A DNA stretch of 64,000 nucleotides from Promicromonospora thailandica (GCF_024171955.1 NZ_JAMTCS010000015.1:1-64000), one strand, 5' to 3'; shown: positions 36,601 through 44,953, counted from the first letter of the stretch. Numbers and translations: made by a program. The notes: generated by a model from the sequence alone, not told the origin.

Positions 36601-37991
36601 GCGTCGTTGGCGGCCTGGTACTCGTACAGCCAGGTCTGCGAGGACGCGTTGGTCAGCGGCGTCCAGAAGTTGAAGCCGTTGGGCACGGCCGTGGCGGGCA
36701 CGTTGTTGCCGCGCGAGAACGACCCGCTGGACAGCGTGCCGCGGCGCGTGTCCACGTAGCCCGTGGGGCTGCTCGCGTCGATCCGCTGGGGGTGGGCCTC
36801 GATCGTCACGTCGTCGAGCCAGCCCGCGAACCGCGAGCCGACGGCACCGCCGCCGTTGTCGTAGCCGAGCAGGATCTGGTCCACGGTCTTGCCGCGGGCC
36901 ACCGGCCCGAGGTCGACCCGCACGGAGTTCCACTGGTCGGCGTAGAGGATCTTGCCGGCGCCCTGGCCCCCGGGGGTCGCGGCCGTGCCGTGCGCGTCGC
37001 GCGCCCGCAGGCCCGACAGGTAGGTGCCGTCGGTGAACCGCAGGTCCACGCTCGTGTAGGTCGACGGGTACTGCAGGTCGGCGAGCAGCTCGGGGAAGAT
37101 CTTCCAGCTCAGCCGGGTGTCGCGGCCCACGCGCACGTCCACGTCGTCGTACAGGACGTTGGTCGCGTACGCCTCCCCGTCGCCCAGGTGGCCGCCCTCG
37201 TAGCGCAGCGACCGGGTGCCGGTGAAACCCACCTCCGTCTTGTTGGTCCAGCTCACCGTCTGCGGCCCGGAGCCGACGGCGGTGACCATGGGCTGTCGCG
37301 CGGGCTGCTCGGTGAGGTCCTCGGAGAGGTCCCAGTCGGCGAGCTGCGTGCCGTCGGAGCCGTTGTTGCGCGTGATGTCGAGCCGGAACCACGTGTAGGG
37401 CTCGGTGGCCGCGTCCAGCTCGAAGACCCGGCGCTGGAACCGCTCGGTGAACCGCTCGTCGGTGCGCTCGTCGAGCGTCTGCCAGGTCTCGCCGTCCGTC
37501 GAGCCCTGCAGGGTCCACGACCGGGGGTCGCGGTCGGCGAAGTCGTTGGCCGAGGTCAGCGAGTAGCCGGTCAGCGCGGTGGGCTCGGACGTCTCGTAGG
37601 TGATCCAGCCCGTCCGGGCGAACGTGAGCCACTTGGTGGCCGACGACCAGTCGGCCAGGTTCGCGGCGGTCTCGTTCGGCGGGTTCTCGCCGCTGGCCGC
37701 GACGTCGCCCACGCGGTCGAGCACGCTGCCGGGCAGGCCCGGCACGAACTCGCCGACGTTCTGCTGCCACGGGGCGCCGCCCCGCTCGGCGGGCGTCGAC
37801 TCGAGCGGCGCGGTGTCGCCCTCCTCGAACGAGGTGGTGAAGTCGCCGCGGGCGGGCGCACCGCCGGACCCTGGTGGAGCCCCCGGTGCGGCGGCCGCCC
37901 CGCCGGCCGGGATCGCGAGCAGGAGGGCGAGCGCGCCGGAGAGTGCGGCGGCCGCCCGCCGGGACCTGGCCCGGCCGGTGACTGATGACAT
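33696..37991 (-). CDS. Secreted GH92 alpha-mannosidase with carbohydrate-binding-like modules
   Basis: A 1431-residue exported enzyme. Signal peptide 1-35 (ALSGALALLLAIPAGGAAAA). An F5/8-type (discoidin/CBM32-like) module near 75-200 (RSWTLQGSTDGETWQTLDER), then a galactose-binding-like domain to about 400. GH92 domains follow from about 430: RRGTLSSGSFSRGNNVPATA, GYADLMTGTSSDVAFAEAYL and the calcium/catalytic GYPGDEDNGEMSSWW with ALGFYPLQVGSDQYAVGSP. A second discoidin-like domain and a beta domain end the protein. GH92 enzymes are calcium-dependent exo-alpha-mannosidases. GGAGACCCCT precedes the ATG at 37991. No cell-wall anchor seen. Confidence 0.95.
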   Translation of the reverse strand: MSSVTGRARSRRAAAALSGALALLLAIPAGGAAAAPGAPPGSGGAPARGDFTTSFEEGDTAPLESTPAERGGAPWQQNVGEFVPGLPGSVLDRVGDVAASGENPPNETAANLADWSSATKWLTFARTGWITYETSEPTALTGYSLTSANDFADRDPRSWTLQGSTDGETWQTLDERTDERFTERFQRRVFELDAATEPYTWFRLDITRNNGSDGTQLADWDLSEDLTEQPARQPMVTAVGSGPQTVSWTNKTEVGFTGTRSLRYEGGHLGDGEAYATNVLYDDVDVRVGRDTRLSWKIFPELLADLQYPSTYTSVDLRFTDGTYLSGLRARDAHGTAATPGGQGAGKILYADQWNSVRVDLGPVARGKTVDQILLGYDNGGGAVGSRFAGWLDDVTIEAHPQRIDASSPTGYVDTRRGTLSSGSFSRGNNVPATAVPNGFNFWTPLTNASSQTWLYEYQAANDAQNRPVLQGIGISHEPSPWMGDRNQLAFQPATGAGVPDAGLRARGLAFDHADETARPDYYGVTFVNGVRAEVTPSDHAAVLRYTFPKDAADGTGHVLVDRVAGASKLSFDTATGELTGWVENGSGLSVGRTRMYVAGTFDRAPSAVGRAAGDRDGARYATFPTGRDRTVELRVATSFIGLEQARANLRLEVADRSFAAVRHAAQEQWDDRLGVVETQGGTEDQLVTLYSNLYRLNLYPNSQFENTGTARKPVYRYASPVSAPSGEATDTETNAEVVDGKIYVNNGFWDTYRTAWPAYSFLYPDVAKELVDGFVQQYRDGGWIARWSSPGYADLMTGTSSDVAFAEAYLKGALPTRTALDAYDAALKNGTVAPPNDAVGRKGLETSPFLGFTPESTHESVSWGLEGLINDFGIGNMAAALAADKRTPRERRAQLREESAYFLERATHYGELFDERIGFFQPRHADGTFLNAPNEYDPRTWGGGYTETSGWNFSFHAPQDPRGLGNLYGGREGLEDKLDEFFATPEDATHTGGYGGVIHEMREARDIRLGQWGMSNQVSHHIPWLYDAAGAPHKTQEIVREVTRRLFVGSEIGQGYPGDEDNGEMSSWWIFAALGFYPLQVGSDQYAVGSPLFEKATVHRPDGDVVITARDNSVENVYVQSLRVDGKRRTSTSLSRDDLTGGARIDFVMGPEPSAWGTGEDDAPPSLTEGDALPTPARDATPAGRVTVSDGTDAAALVDDTSDSRATFATGTPTVTWDGSGAAAAVGTYTLTSGAEGTATPSAWRLEGSHDGERWTVLDERTRQQFRWALQTRAFQVDDDPEPYEHLRLVVTATAGDGDLSLAELELLADQGAGADEVPLGTATPDPRTRAEAQAEDAADSITVWATPVCADGDGALRVQVEGSSGDAAASVTVTSDFGTRTLDGTGEVTFEAGSAQIGTGAVTAVVTTTVDGQKATQTVTAPYAGGACG

Positions 37992-38009
37992 AGGGGTCTC
38001 CTCGTCGGC

Positions 38010-38023
38010 TGACAGCGCTGTCA
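38010..38023. promoter_or_regulatory. LacI-type operator of the mannosidase gene
   Basis: TGACAGCGCTGTCA is a perfect 14-base palindrome. With the promoter TTGACA/TACGTT just upstream, it covers about +1 to +14 of the predicted transcript, the classical position for a LacI-family repressor. The adjacent LacI gene ends 33 bases away. Confidence 0.8.
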
Positions 38024-38030
38024 AACGCAG

Positions 38031-38060
38031 AACGTAGGTGCAGGTCAGGCCCCGTGTCAA
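38031..38060 (-). promoter_or_regulatory. Promoter of the mannosidase gene
   Basis: On the minus strand TTGACA (38055-38060) and TACGTT (38031-38036) are 18 bases apart. The -35 box overlaps the last codon of the upstream lacI-type gene, so the mannosidase gene has its own start inside the operon end. Confidence 0.65.
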
Positions 38061-39061
38061 CGGGGCGGACGCTCCCCGCTGCCGCGCGGGAGCACCCTCG
38101 TGGGCAGCACCACGAGCTCGACCGGGCGGTCGGGCTCGGCGGAGCGTGCCACGGCGAGCTCGGCGGCCCGCCGGCCCATCTCGACGGCGTCGTACGCCAC
38201 CACCGTGATGCCCAGCAGGTCGGCCAGCTCGAAGTCGTCGAAGCCCACCACGGCCACCTCGTCGCCGCCCGGCACCTCGTGCAGGGCCTGGAGCGTGCCG
38301 ACGGTGGCCCGGTTGTTCGCCGCGAGCACCGCGGTGGGCGGCTCGGGCGAGGCGAGCAGCTCGGCCGCGAGGTCCCGGGCGGCGGCCGCGGAGTGCGCGC
38401 CGGAGCGCAGCCAGCGCCCGGCGTCGGGCACCCCGGCCTCCGCCATCACGGCCAGGAACTCGGCGCTGCGCTCCTGGTAGGTCCACAGGTGCGGCTCGTC
38501 GCCCACGAACCCGATGCGGCGGTGACCGTGCTCCAGCAGGTGCAGGGTCGCGGCGCGCGCCCCGCCCCGGTTGTCGATGACGACGGTGTCGACGTCCATC
38601 CCGGCGGCGGGCCGGTCCACCACGACCACGGTGAGGCCGGCGGCGATCTCCCCGCGCAGGGCCGAGTGGTCGGCGCCCGCGGGCGTCACGATGAGGGCGC
38701 CCACCCGCCGCTCCAGGAGCTCGCCGGTCAGCGAGCCCTCCCGCTCCGGGTCCTCGTCGGACGACGCCGTCAGGAGCTGCAGCCCGTGCTCGCGCAGCTC
38801 GCGCTCGATGCCGCTGGCCAGGGCGGAGTAGAACTCGTTGGCCAGGTCGCCCGTGATGAACCCGACCAGCCGGGAGAACCCGCCGCGCGCCAGGTCGGCC
38901 GCGACGGCGTTGCGCCGGAAGCCCAGCGAGACGGCGGCGTCCCGCACCCGCTCACGCGTCGCGGGGGCCACGTTGGGCTCCCCGTTGAGCACGCGCGAGG
39001 CGGTCTTGAGGCTCACCCCGGCGGCCTCGGCCACCACCGCGAGCGTCGGACGACGGATCAT
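38057..39061 (-). CDS. LacI-family repressor
   Basis: A 334-residue regulator. Helix-turn-helix TLAVVAEAAGVSLKTASRVL with hinge helix RNAVAADLARGG, then a periplasmic-binding-protein-like sugar domain (LVGFITGDLANEFYSALASG, HRRIGFVGDEPHLW, AVVGFDDFELADLLGITVV). It is the fifth gene of a run that begins with the ROK regulator, one base after the permease stop, and lies directly upstream of the mannosidase whose start carries a perfect LacI-type palindrome. Mannose or a manno-oligosaccharide is the inferred inducer. Confidence 0.92.
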   Translation of the reverse strand: MIRRPTLAVVAEAAGVSLKTASRVLNGEPNVAPATRERVRDAAVSLGFRRNAVAADLARGGFSRLVGFITGDLANEFYSALASGIERELREHGLQLLTASSDEDPEREGSLTGELLERRVGALIVTPAGADHSALRGEIAAGLTVVVVDRPAAGMDVDTVVIDNRGGARAATLHLLEHGHRRIGFVGDEPHLWTYQERSAEFLAVMAEAGVPDAGRWLRSGAHSAAAARDLAAELLASPEPPTAVLAANNRATVGTLQALHEVPGGDEVAVVGFDDFELADLLGITVVAYDAVEMGRRAAELAVARSAEPDRPVELVVLPTRVLPRGSGERPPR

Positions 39062-39062
39062 G

Positions 39063-40247
39063 TCACACCTCTCTGCGCTTCCGCACGAGCATGTCGATGA
39101 TGATGGCCAGCAGCAGCACCGCGCCGGTCACCATGTAGCGGGCCGCCTGGTCCACGTTCATCAGCGTGAGGCCGTTGGCGATGGACTGGATGACGAGCAC
39201 GCCGAGCACCGCCGACCACGCGCTGCCCCGCCCGCCGAACAGGCTCGTGCCGCCGATCACCGCGGCGGCGATGGCGACCAGGTACGTGTCGGCGCCGCCG
39301 GTGCCCTGGTTGGCCGCGCCGAGGCGGCCCGCGGCGAGCACGCCGCCGAGCGCCGCGAGCGTCGAGCACGCCACGAAGCAGAGCACCACGGTGCTCCGGA
39401 CCGGCACGCCGGCGAGCGTCGCGGCCCGCCGGTCGCCGCCCACGGCGCGCACCGACCGGCCCCAGCGGGTGCGCCGCAGCAGCACGTCCGCGACCACGAC
39501 CAGCCCCGCGAACAGCACCACGGAGTACCCGATGCCGCGCGCCGCGCCGAGGTAGGCGACGATCACCGACAGCACGGCGGCCAGCCCGCCCGTGCGCACC
39601 AGCACCTGGCCCACGCTCGCCGCGGGCAGGTCGGCCCGGCGACGGCGCGCCCGGGCGGTCACCTGCACGACCGCCGACGTGACGACGACCACCGCCACGA
39701 GCGCCCAGGCCACGCCGGTGGGCAGGAAGCCCTGCTGGACCGACCGCACGAACCACGACTCGAAGGGCAGGTTGATCGACCCGAGCGGGCCGAGCACCCG
39801 CAGCTGCACCCCCGCCAGGAACAGCAGGCCGGCCAGCGTGAACACGAAGCTCGGCAGCCCCAGCCGGGTCGACAGCAGGCCGTAGCCCAGGCCCACCACG
39901 ACCCCGCACGCGAGCGCCGCGAGGATCGCGAGCGCCACGGGCCACCCGAGGGTCACGGAGCCGACGGCGACGACGGCGGCGGCGAGCCCGCTGAGCGACC
40001 CGACCGACAGGTCGATCTGGCCCACGAGCAGCACGAGCACGACGCCGAGGGCGATGACGCCCACGGGCGCGCTCTGCAGCGTGAGGTTGACGAGGTTCTC
40101 GGGGGCGAGGAAGGCGGGGTTGACGGCGCCGAGCACGATCCAGACCGCGGCGAGGGCCGCCACGATCGGCAGCAGGCTGCTGCCGCCGCGCACGCGCTGC
40201 CAGACGGCGCCGGGCAGGCCGGCCCCGGGCTGGCCCGTGGCGCTCAT
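39063..40247 (-). CDS. CUT2 sugar ABC transporter permease (XylH/RbsC-like)
   Basis: A 394-residue membrane protein with about ten helices. Family features are NLVNLTLQSAPVGVIALGV, LVGQIDLSVGSLSGLAAAV and the cytoplasmic coupling loop GGDRRAATLAGVPVRSTV near residue 280, then AAVIGGTSLFGGRGS. Size and an extra middle segment (ARARRRRADLP) resemble XylH. The ATG overlaps the ATPase stop (ATGA, 40244-40247), so transporter subunits are made together. Substrate probably a pentose or hexose released outside; mannose is plausible from context only. Confidence 0.9.
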   Translation of the reverse strand: MSATGQPGAGLPGAVWQRVRGGSSLLPIVAALAAVWIVLGAVNPAFLAPENLVNLTLQSAPVGVIALGVVLVLLVGQIDLSVGSLSGLAAAVVAVGSVTLGWPVALAILAALACGVVVGLGYGLLSTRLGLPSFVFTLAGLLFLAGVQLRVLGPLGSINLPFESWFVRSVQQGFLPTGVAWALVAVVVVTSAVVQVTARARRRRADLPAASVGQVLVRTGGLAAVLSVIVAYLGAARGIGYSVVLFAGLVVVADVLLRRTRWGRSVRAVGGDRRAATLAGVPVRSTVVLCFVACSTLAALGGVLAAGRLGAANQGTGGADTYLVAIAAAVIGGTSLFGGRGSAWSAVLGVLVIQSIANGLTLMNVDQAARYMVTGAVLLLAIIIDMLVRKRREV

Positions 40248-41029
40248 CGGCGCACCCCCCTGATGTCGGGCCGGGTCTCGCGCCGGGCGCCGGGCCGTAC
40301 CGCTCCGGTCATGGCGGCGAGCAGGTCCTCGTAGGAGGCGTCGCCGTCGAACACGTCGTGCACGCGCCCGAGGCGCAGCACCACGATGCGGTCGGCGACG
40401 GCCTGCAGGTCGCCGGCCTGGTGGCTGACCAGGACGACGGCGTGGCCGCGCTCGCGCAGCCGGACGATGAGGTTGAGCACCTGCGCGGTCTGGCGGACGC
40501 CGAGGGAGGCGGTGGGCTCGTCGAGCACGACGACGCGCGGGGAGCCGAGCAGGGCGCGTGCGACGGCGACGACCTGGCGCTGCCCGCCGGACAGGGTGCG
40601 CACGGGGTCGCGCACGGAGGGCACGCTGGCGGCGAGCTGGTCGAGCAGGCGCCAGGCCTCGCGCTCCATGGCGACCTCGTCGAGCAGCGGGCCGCGCAGG
40701 GTCTCGTGCCCGAGGAACAGGTTCTCGACGACGTCGAGGTCGTCCACGAGGGCGAGCTCCTGGAAGACGGCGGCGATGCCGAGGGCGCGGGCGGCGGCGG
40801 GCGAGTCGAGCACGACGGACCGGCCCTCCAGCAGCACCTCCCCCGCGTCGGGGCGGTGGGCGCCGGCGAGCACGCCGGCGAGGGTGGACTTGCCGGCGCC
40901 GTTGTCGCCGACGACGGCGAGCACCTCGTGCTCGCGCACGTCGACGTCGACGTCGACCAGGGCACGGACGCCACCGAACCGCTTGGAGACGCCGCGCACC
41001 GAGAGGAGGGGCACCTGGGGCTCGCTCAT
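40244..41029 (-). CDS. CUT2 sugar ABC transporter ATPase, single-domain
   Basis: A 261-residue ATPase with Walker A GDNGAGKST, Q-loop FQELALVDDL, signature LSGGQRQ, Walker B VVVLDEPTASLG and switch His in VLVSHQAGD. Most CUT2 ATPases (RbsA, XylG) are two fused copies of about 500 residues; this one has only one, like FrcA-type proteins, so it should act as a homodimer. It overlaps both neighbours by ATGA. Confidence 0.92.
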   Translation of the reverse strand: MSEPQVPLLSVRGVSKRFGGVRALVDVDVDVREHEVLAVVGDNGAGKSTLAGVLAGAHRPDAGEVLLEGRSVVLDSPAAARALGIAAVFQELALVDDLDVVENLFLGHETLRGPLLDEVAMEREAWRLLDQLAASVPSVRDPVRTLSGGQRQVVAVARALLGSPRVVVLDEPTASLGVRQTAQVLNLIVRLRERGHAVVLVSHQAGDLQAVADRIVVLRLGRVHDVFDGDASYEDLLAAMTGAVRPGARRETRPDIRGVRR

Positions 41030-42180
41030 CCGTCCGCCTCCCCCGTCGCGCCCACGAGCCCGGCGCGCTCGCAGGCGGCCTCGTAGGCCGGGACGCAGAT
41101 CTCGTCGGTCGAGTAGACGTGACCGTCGACGATGACGTGCTCGACGTCGGCCGCGGCCACCGCCCGGGGGGCGAGCAGCACCGTGGGCACGCCCTGCGTG
41201 ACGGCGGTGGTGCGGGGGTCCTGCCCGCGCAGCACGCGCACGGCGAGCTCGGCGGCGGTGGCTGCCTGCTGGTCGGTGGCCTTGTAGACGGTCATGAACT
41301 GGTCGCCCGCGACGATGCGCTGCACGGCGGACAGCTCGCCGTCCTGCCCGGTGGTGACGGGCACGGGGTCGAGGCCCGCGGCCTTGGCGGCCGCGACGGC
41401 ACCTCCGGCGATGGCGTCGTTGGCGGCGAGGATGCCGTCGACGCGGCCGGGGTACTGGCTGAGCATGGCCTCGGTCCACTCGGTGGCCTTGTCGGGGCTC
41501 CAGTCGGGCGTGTAGTGCTCGGCGAGCACGTCGATGTCCTCTCCGTCGAGGGCGCGGCGGGTGCCCTGGGCGATCGCCAGGGCGTTGGGGTCGGTGGCCG
41601 AGCCGTGCGCGAGCAGCACCCCGGGCCGCCCGCCGTCGTCCCGTCCGGCCGCCCGGTCCAGGACGGTGCCGGCCAGGGCCGAGCCCAGCAGGAAGCCGAT
41701 GAACTCGTAGTCGTACGACACGTAGTAGTCCGCGCCGTCCACGAACCGATCGTAGGCGATGACCTGGGCGCCGAGGCGGTTGGCCTGCGCCACGATGCCG
41801 ACGGCCGCGACGGTGTCGACGGCGTCGAGCACCAGCACGTCGGCGCCCTGGGCGAGCATGGACTCGGCCTGCTGGAGCTGCGCGGCGGCGTCCTGCGCGG
41901 CGTTGGCGTACAGCACGGTGCAGCCCGGGCAGCGGCGGCCGGTCACGGCGACGAAGGTGGGCCGGTCGGAGGCCTCGTAGCGCGCGGTCTGCGCCTCGGG
42001 CAGCAGGAGCCCGATGGTCCCCTCGACCGTGCCGGTCGCGACACGTCCGCCGCCGCCCCCGGCCCCGCACCCGGCGAGCAGCAGGCCGAGCCCCACGACC
42101 CCGGCCACGACCCCCCGCACCCTCCGGTGGGTGGGCGAGGACCCCGCACTCAGCGGGGCCGGAGGACGGGTGCGGGTCAT
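41026..42180 (-). CDS. Sugar-binding lipoprotein of the CUT2 ABC transporter
   Basis: A 384-residue lipoprotein: signal segment GVVAGVVGLGLLLAGC with lipidated Cys38. The body is a periplasmic-binding-protein type I fold as in XylF: IGLLLPEAQTARYEASDRP, a Cys pair RRCPGCTV, LVLDAVDTVAAVGIV, GILAANDAIAGGAVAA and VTTGQDGELSAVQRI. It captures sugar at the outer membrane face and feeds the permease at 39063. Start and stop overlap the ROK and ATPase genes by four bases each. Confidence 0.9.
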   Translation of the reverse strand: MTRTRPPAPLSAGSSPTHRRVRGVVAGVVGLGLLLAGCGAGGGGGRVATGTVEGTIGLLLPEAQTARYEASDRPTFVAVTGRRCPGCTVLYANAAQDAAAQLQQAESMLAQGADVLVLDAVDTVAAVGIVAQANRLGAQVIAYDRFVDGADYYVSYDYEFIGFLLGSALAGTVLDRAAGRDDGGRPGVLLAHGSATDPNALAIAQGTRRALDGEDIDVLAEHYTPDWSPDKATEWTEAMLSQYPGRVDGILAANDAIAGGAVAAAKAAGLDPVPVTTGQDGELSAVQRIVAGDQFMTVYKATDQQAATAAELAVRVLRGQDPRTTAVTQGVPTVLLAPRAVAAADVEHVIVDGHVYSTDEICVPAYEAACERAGLVGATGEADG

Positions 42181-43361
42181 GTGGTCACCCCCAGGGAGCC
42201 GTTCGCGCGCGCCTGGTCGAGGGCCGCGGCCAGCGCGCCGCGCACGCCCGCGTCGGCGCCCAGCAGCGAGCGCACGACGTCGACGGGCCCGCGCGAGGTG
42301 GCCACGACGCGCTGCCCGAGCGCGGTGCGCAGGGGCTCGAGCAGCAGGTCGCCGGCCTCGGCGAGCTGCCCGCCGATGACCACGACGTCCGGGTCCACCA
42401 GGTTGCACAGGTTGGCCAGCGCGACCCCGAGGTGCCGGCCGGCGTCGAAGACGACCCGGCGGCAGCCCGCGTCGCCGTCCCGCGCGCGGGTCACGAGGTC
42501 GGCGAGCGTGAGGTGGCCTGCGTCGGGCGGCAGCATGGACAGCAGGCTGCCCGCGCCCACCAGCATCTCGAGGCAGCCGCGGTTGCCGCAGCGGCACACG
42601 GGGCCGCTCTCGTCCACGGACACGTGCCCGATCTCGCCGGCCACGCCGGACCGCCCGTGCACCGCCCGGCCGCCCAGCACCAGCCCGCCGCCCACGCCGT
42701 GCGAGACGCGCACGTAGGCGACCGAGTCGTGGCCGGCGCCGGCGCCGAACCGGGCCTCGGCGATGGCGGCGAGCGTGGAGTCGTTGTCGGTGGTCACGGG
42801 CACGCCGAGCTCGGCCTCCAGCGCGTCGTCGACACGCACGCCGTCCCAGCCCCGCATCATGCCGACGGTGACGACCTCGCCGGTGCGGATGTCGACGGGC
42901 GCGGGCACGCCGACGCCGACGGCGAGCAGCTCGTCCGGGTCGGCGTCCACGTCCAGCAGCATCTCGCGCACGAGCATCGCCGTGCGCTGCAGGCCGGCGT
43001 CGGCGCGGTGGTCGGGCGCGAGCGGCATGCGCTGCTCGGCCAGGACGCGCATGGAGGCGTCGGCCAGCGCGACGCTCAGGGACCGCTGGCCGAACCGGAT
43101 GCCCGCCACGAGGCCGAGGTTCCGCGCGAGCGTGACCTGGAGCGCGCGCCGCCCGTTGCGGATGGACTGCGCGGTGTGCAGCACGCCGGCGGCCGAGAGC
43201 TCCTTGACGATGTTCGAGATGGTGGCCGGGGACAGCCCTGTGACGCCGGCCAGCTCGATCTGCGTGAGGGAGCCACGCTGCTGGACGGCGCTCACGATCC
43301 GGGCTCGGTTGGCCTCACGCAGTGAGGTCTGCGAACCCGGGGTCACCCGATCCGCGCGCAC
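42177..43361 (-). CDS. ROK-family transcriptional repressor
   Basis: A 394-residue regulator of the XylR/NagC type. N-terminal winged helix IELAGVTGLSPATISNIVKE, then the ROK sugar domain with VGVGVPAPVDIRTGEV, SHGVGGGLVLGG and the zinc motif GHVSVDESGPVC, CRCGNRGCLE. It heads the CUT2 transporter operon. GTG start at 43361: the minus strand has TACCCT (43369-43374) seven bases before it and no ribosome-binding site. A palindrome at 43415-43426, between it and the divergent CUT1 transporter, is a likely binding site, so it may control both transporters. Confidence 0.9.
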   Translation of the reverse strand: MRADRVTPGSQTSLREANRARIVSAVQQRGSLTQIELAGVTGLSPATISNIVKELSAAGVLHTAQSIRNGRRALQVTLARNLGLVAGIRFGQRSLSVALADASMRVLAEQRMPLAPDHRADAGLQRTAMLVREMLLDVDADPDELLAVGVGVPAPVDIRTGEVVTVGMMRGWDGVRVDDALEAELGVPVTTDNDSTLAAIAEARFGAGAGHDSVAYVRVSHGVGGGLVLGGRAVHGRSGVAGEIGHVSVDESGPVCRCGNRGCLEMLVGAGSLLSMLPPDAGHLTLADLVTRARDGDAGCRRVVFDAGRHLGVALANLCNLVDPDVVVIGGQLAEAGDLLLEPLRTALGQRVVATSRGPVDVVRSLLGADAGVRGALAAALDQARANGSLGVTT

Positions 43362-43414
43362 AGCGCCCAGGGTAACCGCCTTCCTGGGTGCTCCGAGGGC
43401 TTTGGATACACGAA

Positions 43415-43426
43415 CTGAACGTTCAG
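43415..43426. promoter_or_regulatory. Palindrome between the two sugar-transporter operons
   Basis: CTGAACGTTCAG is a perfect 12-base palindrome located about 40 bases upstream of each divergent promoter. It is a candidate ROK operator. Confidence 0.55.
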
Positions 43427-43457
43427 GTCACGATCGGGCGACGCTTGCGTTCACTTC

Positions 43458-43486
43458 TTGACACCAAGACGCCCCCGCCGTTCGAT
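43458..43486 (+). promoter_or_regulatory. Promoter of the CUT1 transporter operon
   Basis: TTGACA (43458-43463), 17 bases, TTCGAT (43481-43486). This leaves a 5' leader of about 115 bases before the ATG at 43607, in contrast to the leaderless genes around it. No riboswitch was recognised in the leader. Confidence 0.6.
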
Positions 43487-43606
43487 AGGACCCGGGTTCA
43501 CGGGCGTACAGGCGCGCCCGGCCGGCCCCAGGCACGACGTCGTCCCACGGAGGTGGCGGCTCCCTGGCCGGTGCTCCAGCGACCGAGGAAGGTTGAGGGA
43601 CCCCAG

Positions 43607-44893
43607 ATGCGAGTGAACCGGAGGACGACCGCGACGGTGGCGACAGCCGCCGTGCTCGGTCTCACGCTGGCCGCGTGCGGCGGCGGTGGCACCAGCGGCG
43701 ACGGTGGCGGCGAAGGCGGCGGCAACGAGGTCGAGGTGTTCACCTGGTGGGCGGCCGGCTCCGAGAAGGCGGGTCTCGACGCGCTCGTCGGCGTGTTCGA
43801 CGAGCAGCACCCCGACATCGAGTTCGTCAACGGCGCCGTCGCCGGCGGCGCGGGCTCCGCGGCGAAGGACCTGCTGCAGACCCGCCTGCAGGCGCAGGAC
43901 CCGCCGGACACGTTCCAGGCGCACGCGGGCGCCGAGCTGCAGGACTACATCGACGCCGCGCAGATCGAGGACGTCTCCGACCTGTACGACGAGTTCGGCC
44001 TCGCGGACGCGTTCCCGGCCGACCTGGTCGACCGGCTCTCCTCGGAGGACGGCGCGATCTACTCGATCCCGTCGAACATCCACCGCGCGAACGTCGTCTG
44101 GGCCAACCCGACGGTGCTCGAGGAGAACGACATCGACCCCGAGGCGCAGTACGAGGACCTGGACGCCTGGATCGCCGACCTCGAGAAGCTCGACGAGGCC
44201 GGCGTCACGCCGATCTCGGTGGGCACCACCTGGACCCAGGTGCACCTGCTGGAGACCGTGCTCCTGGCCGACCTCGGCCCCGAGGCGTACTCGGGCCTGT
44301 GGGACGGCAGCACCGACTGGGAGGGTGCGGAGGTCACCGCGGCGCTCGAGGACTTCGAGACGATCATGGGCCTGACCAACGACGACCGCGACGGCCTCGA
44401 CTGGCCCGAGGCGACCCAGATGGTGATCGACGGCAGCGCCGCGTTCAACGTCATGGGCGACTGGGCGGTGGCCGCGTTCGAGGAGCAGGACAAGGTGCTC
44501 GGCACGGACTTCACCGCGGCCCCGGTGCCCGGCACCGACGGCACGTTCGACTTCCTGGCCGACTCCTTCACGCTGCCGGTGGGCGCCCCCAACCCGGACG
44601 GCTCGAAGGCGTGGCTCGAGACGGTCGGCTCGCTGGAGGGCCAGGTCGCGTTCAACAAGGCCAAGGGCTCCATCCCGGCGCGCACCGACGCCGACCCGGC
44701 CGAGTTCTCCGAGTACCAGCAGACCGCCATCGAGTCGTTCGCGAACGACACGATCGTGTCCTCGCTGGCGCACGGCGCCGCGGCCCCGGTCGCGACGTTG
44801 ACCGCGATCTCGGACGCCACCAGCAAGTTCACCACCGGCGCGGCCGACCTCGCCGGGTACCAGTCCGAGCTGGCCGCGGCCGCTCAGGGCTGA
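43607..44893 (+). CDS. CUT1 sugar-binding lipoprotein, glucose/mannose (GtsA)-like
   Basis: A 428-residue lipoprotein with lipobox LAAC and Cys24, then a Gly/Glu-rich tether. The ligand domain shows VEVFTWWAAGSEKAGLDAL, VAGGAGSAAKDLLQTRLQA, PPDTFQAHAGAELQDY, SIPSNIHRANVVWANP and MGDWAVAAFEEQDKVLG. These resemble the glucose/mannose-type GtsA binding proteins, so mono- or short manno-/gluco-saccharides are the likely ligands. GAGGGA precedes the ATG. A hairpin after the stop may raise its level relative to the permeases. Confidence 0.9.
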   Translation: MRVNRRTTATVATAAVLGLTLAACGGGGTSGDGGGEGGGNEVEVFTWWAAGSEKAGLDALVGVFDEQHPDIEFVNGAVAGGAGSAAKDLLQTRLQAQDPPDTFQAHAGAELQDYIDAAQIEDVSDLYDEFGLADAFPADLVDRLSSEDGAIYSIPSNIHRANVVWANPTVLEENDIDPEAQYEDLDAWIADLEKLDEAGVTPISVGTTWTQVHLLETVLLADLGPEAYSGLWDGSTDWEGAEVTAALEDFETIMGLTNDDRDGLDWPEATQMVIDGSAAFNVMGDWAVAAFEEQDKVLGTDFTAAPVPGTDGTFDFLADSFTLPVGAPNPDGSKAWLETVGSLEGQVAFNKAKGSIPARTDADPAEFSEYQQTAIESFANDTIVSSLAHGAAAPVATLTAISDATSKFTTGAADLAGYQSELAAAAQG

Positions 44894-44923
44894 CGCCCCG
44901 CGCCGTCACCCGCGCACACGCCG

Positions 44924-44953
44924 CGCGCCGTCGGGCCCCCGCCCGGCGGCGCG
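44924..44953 (+). promoter_or_regulatory. Intercistronic hairpin after the binding-protein gene
   Basis: CGCGCCGTCGGGC (44924-44936) pairs with GCCCGGCGGCGCG (44941-44953) with one G-U pair and a CCCC loop. It sits 31 bases after the binding-protein stop. Such hairpins often stabilise the upstream mRNA or partly stop transcription, so that the binding protein exceeds the permeases. Confidence 0.6.

Noticed and set aside
33648-37985. 1445-codon open frame on the plus strand opposite the GH92 gene
   Set aside because: No signal, domain or ribosome-binding site; composition is Arg/Val/Gly/His as expected for the complement of a GC-rich gene. The opposite strand has a clear mannosidase.
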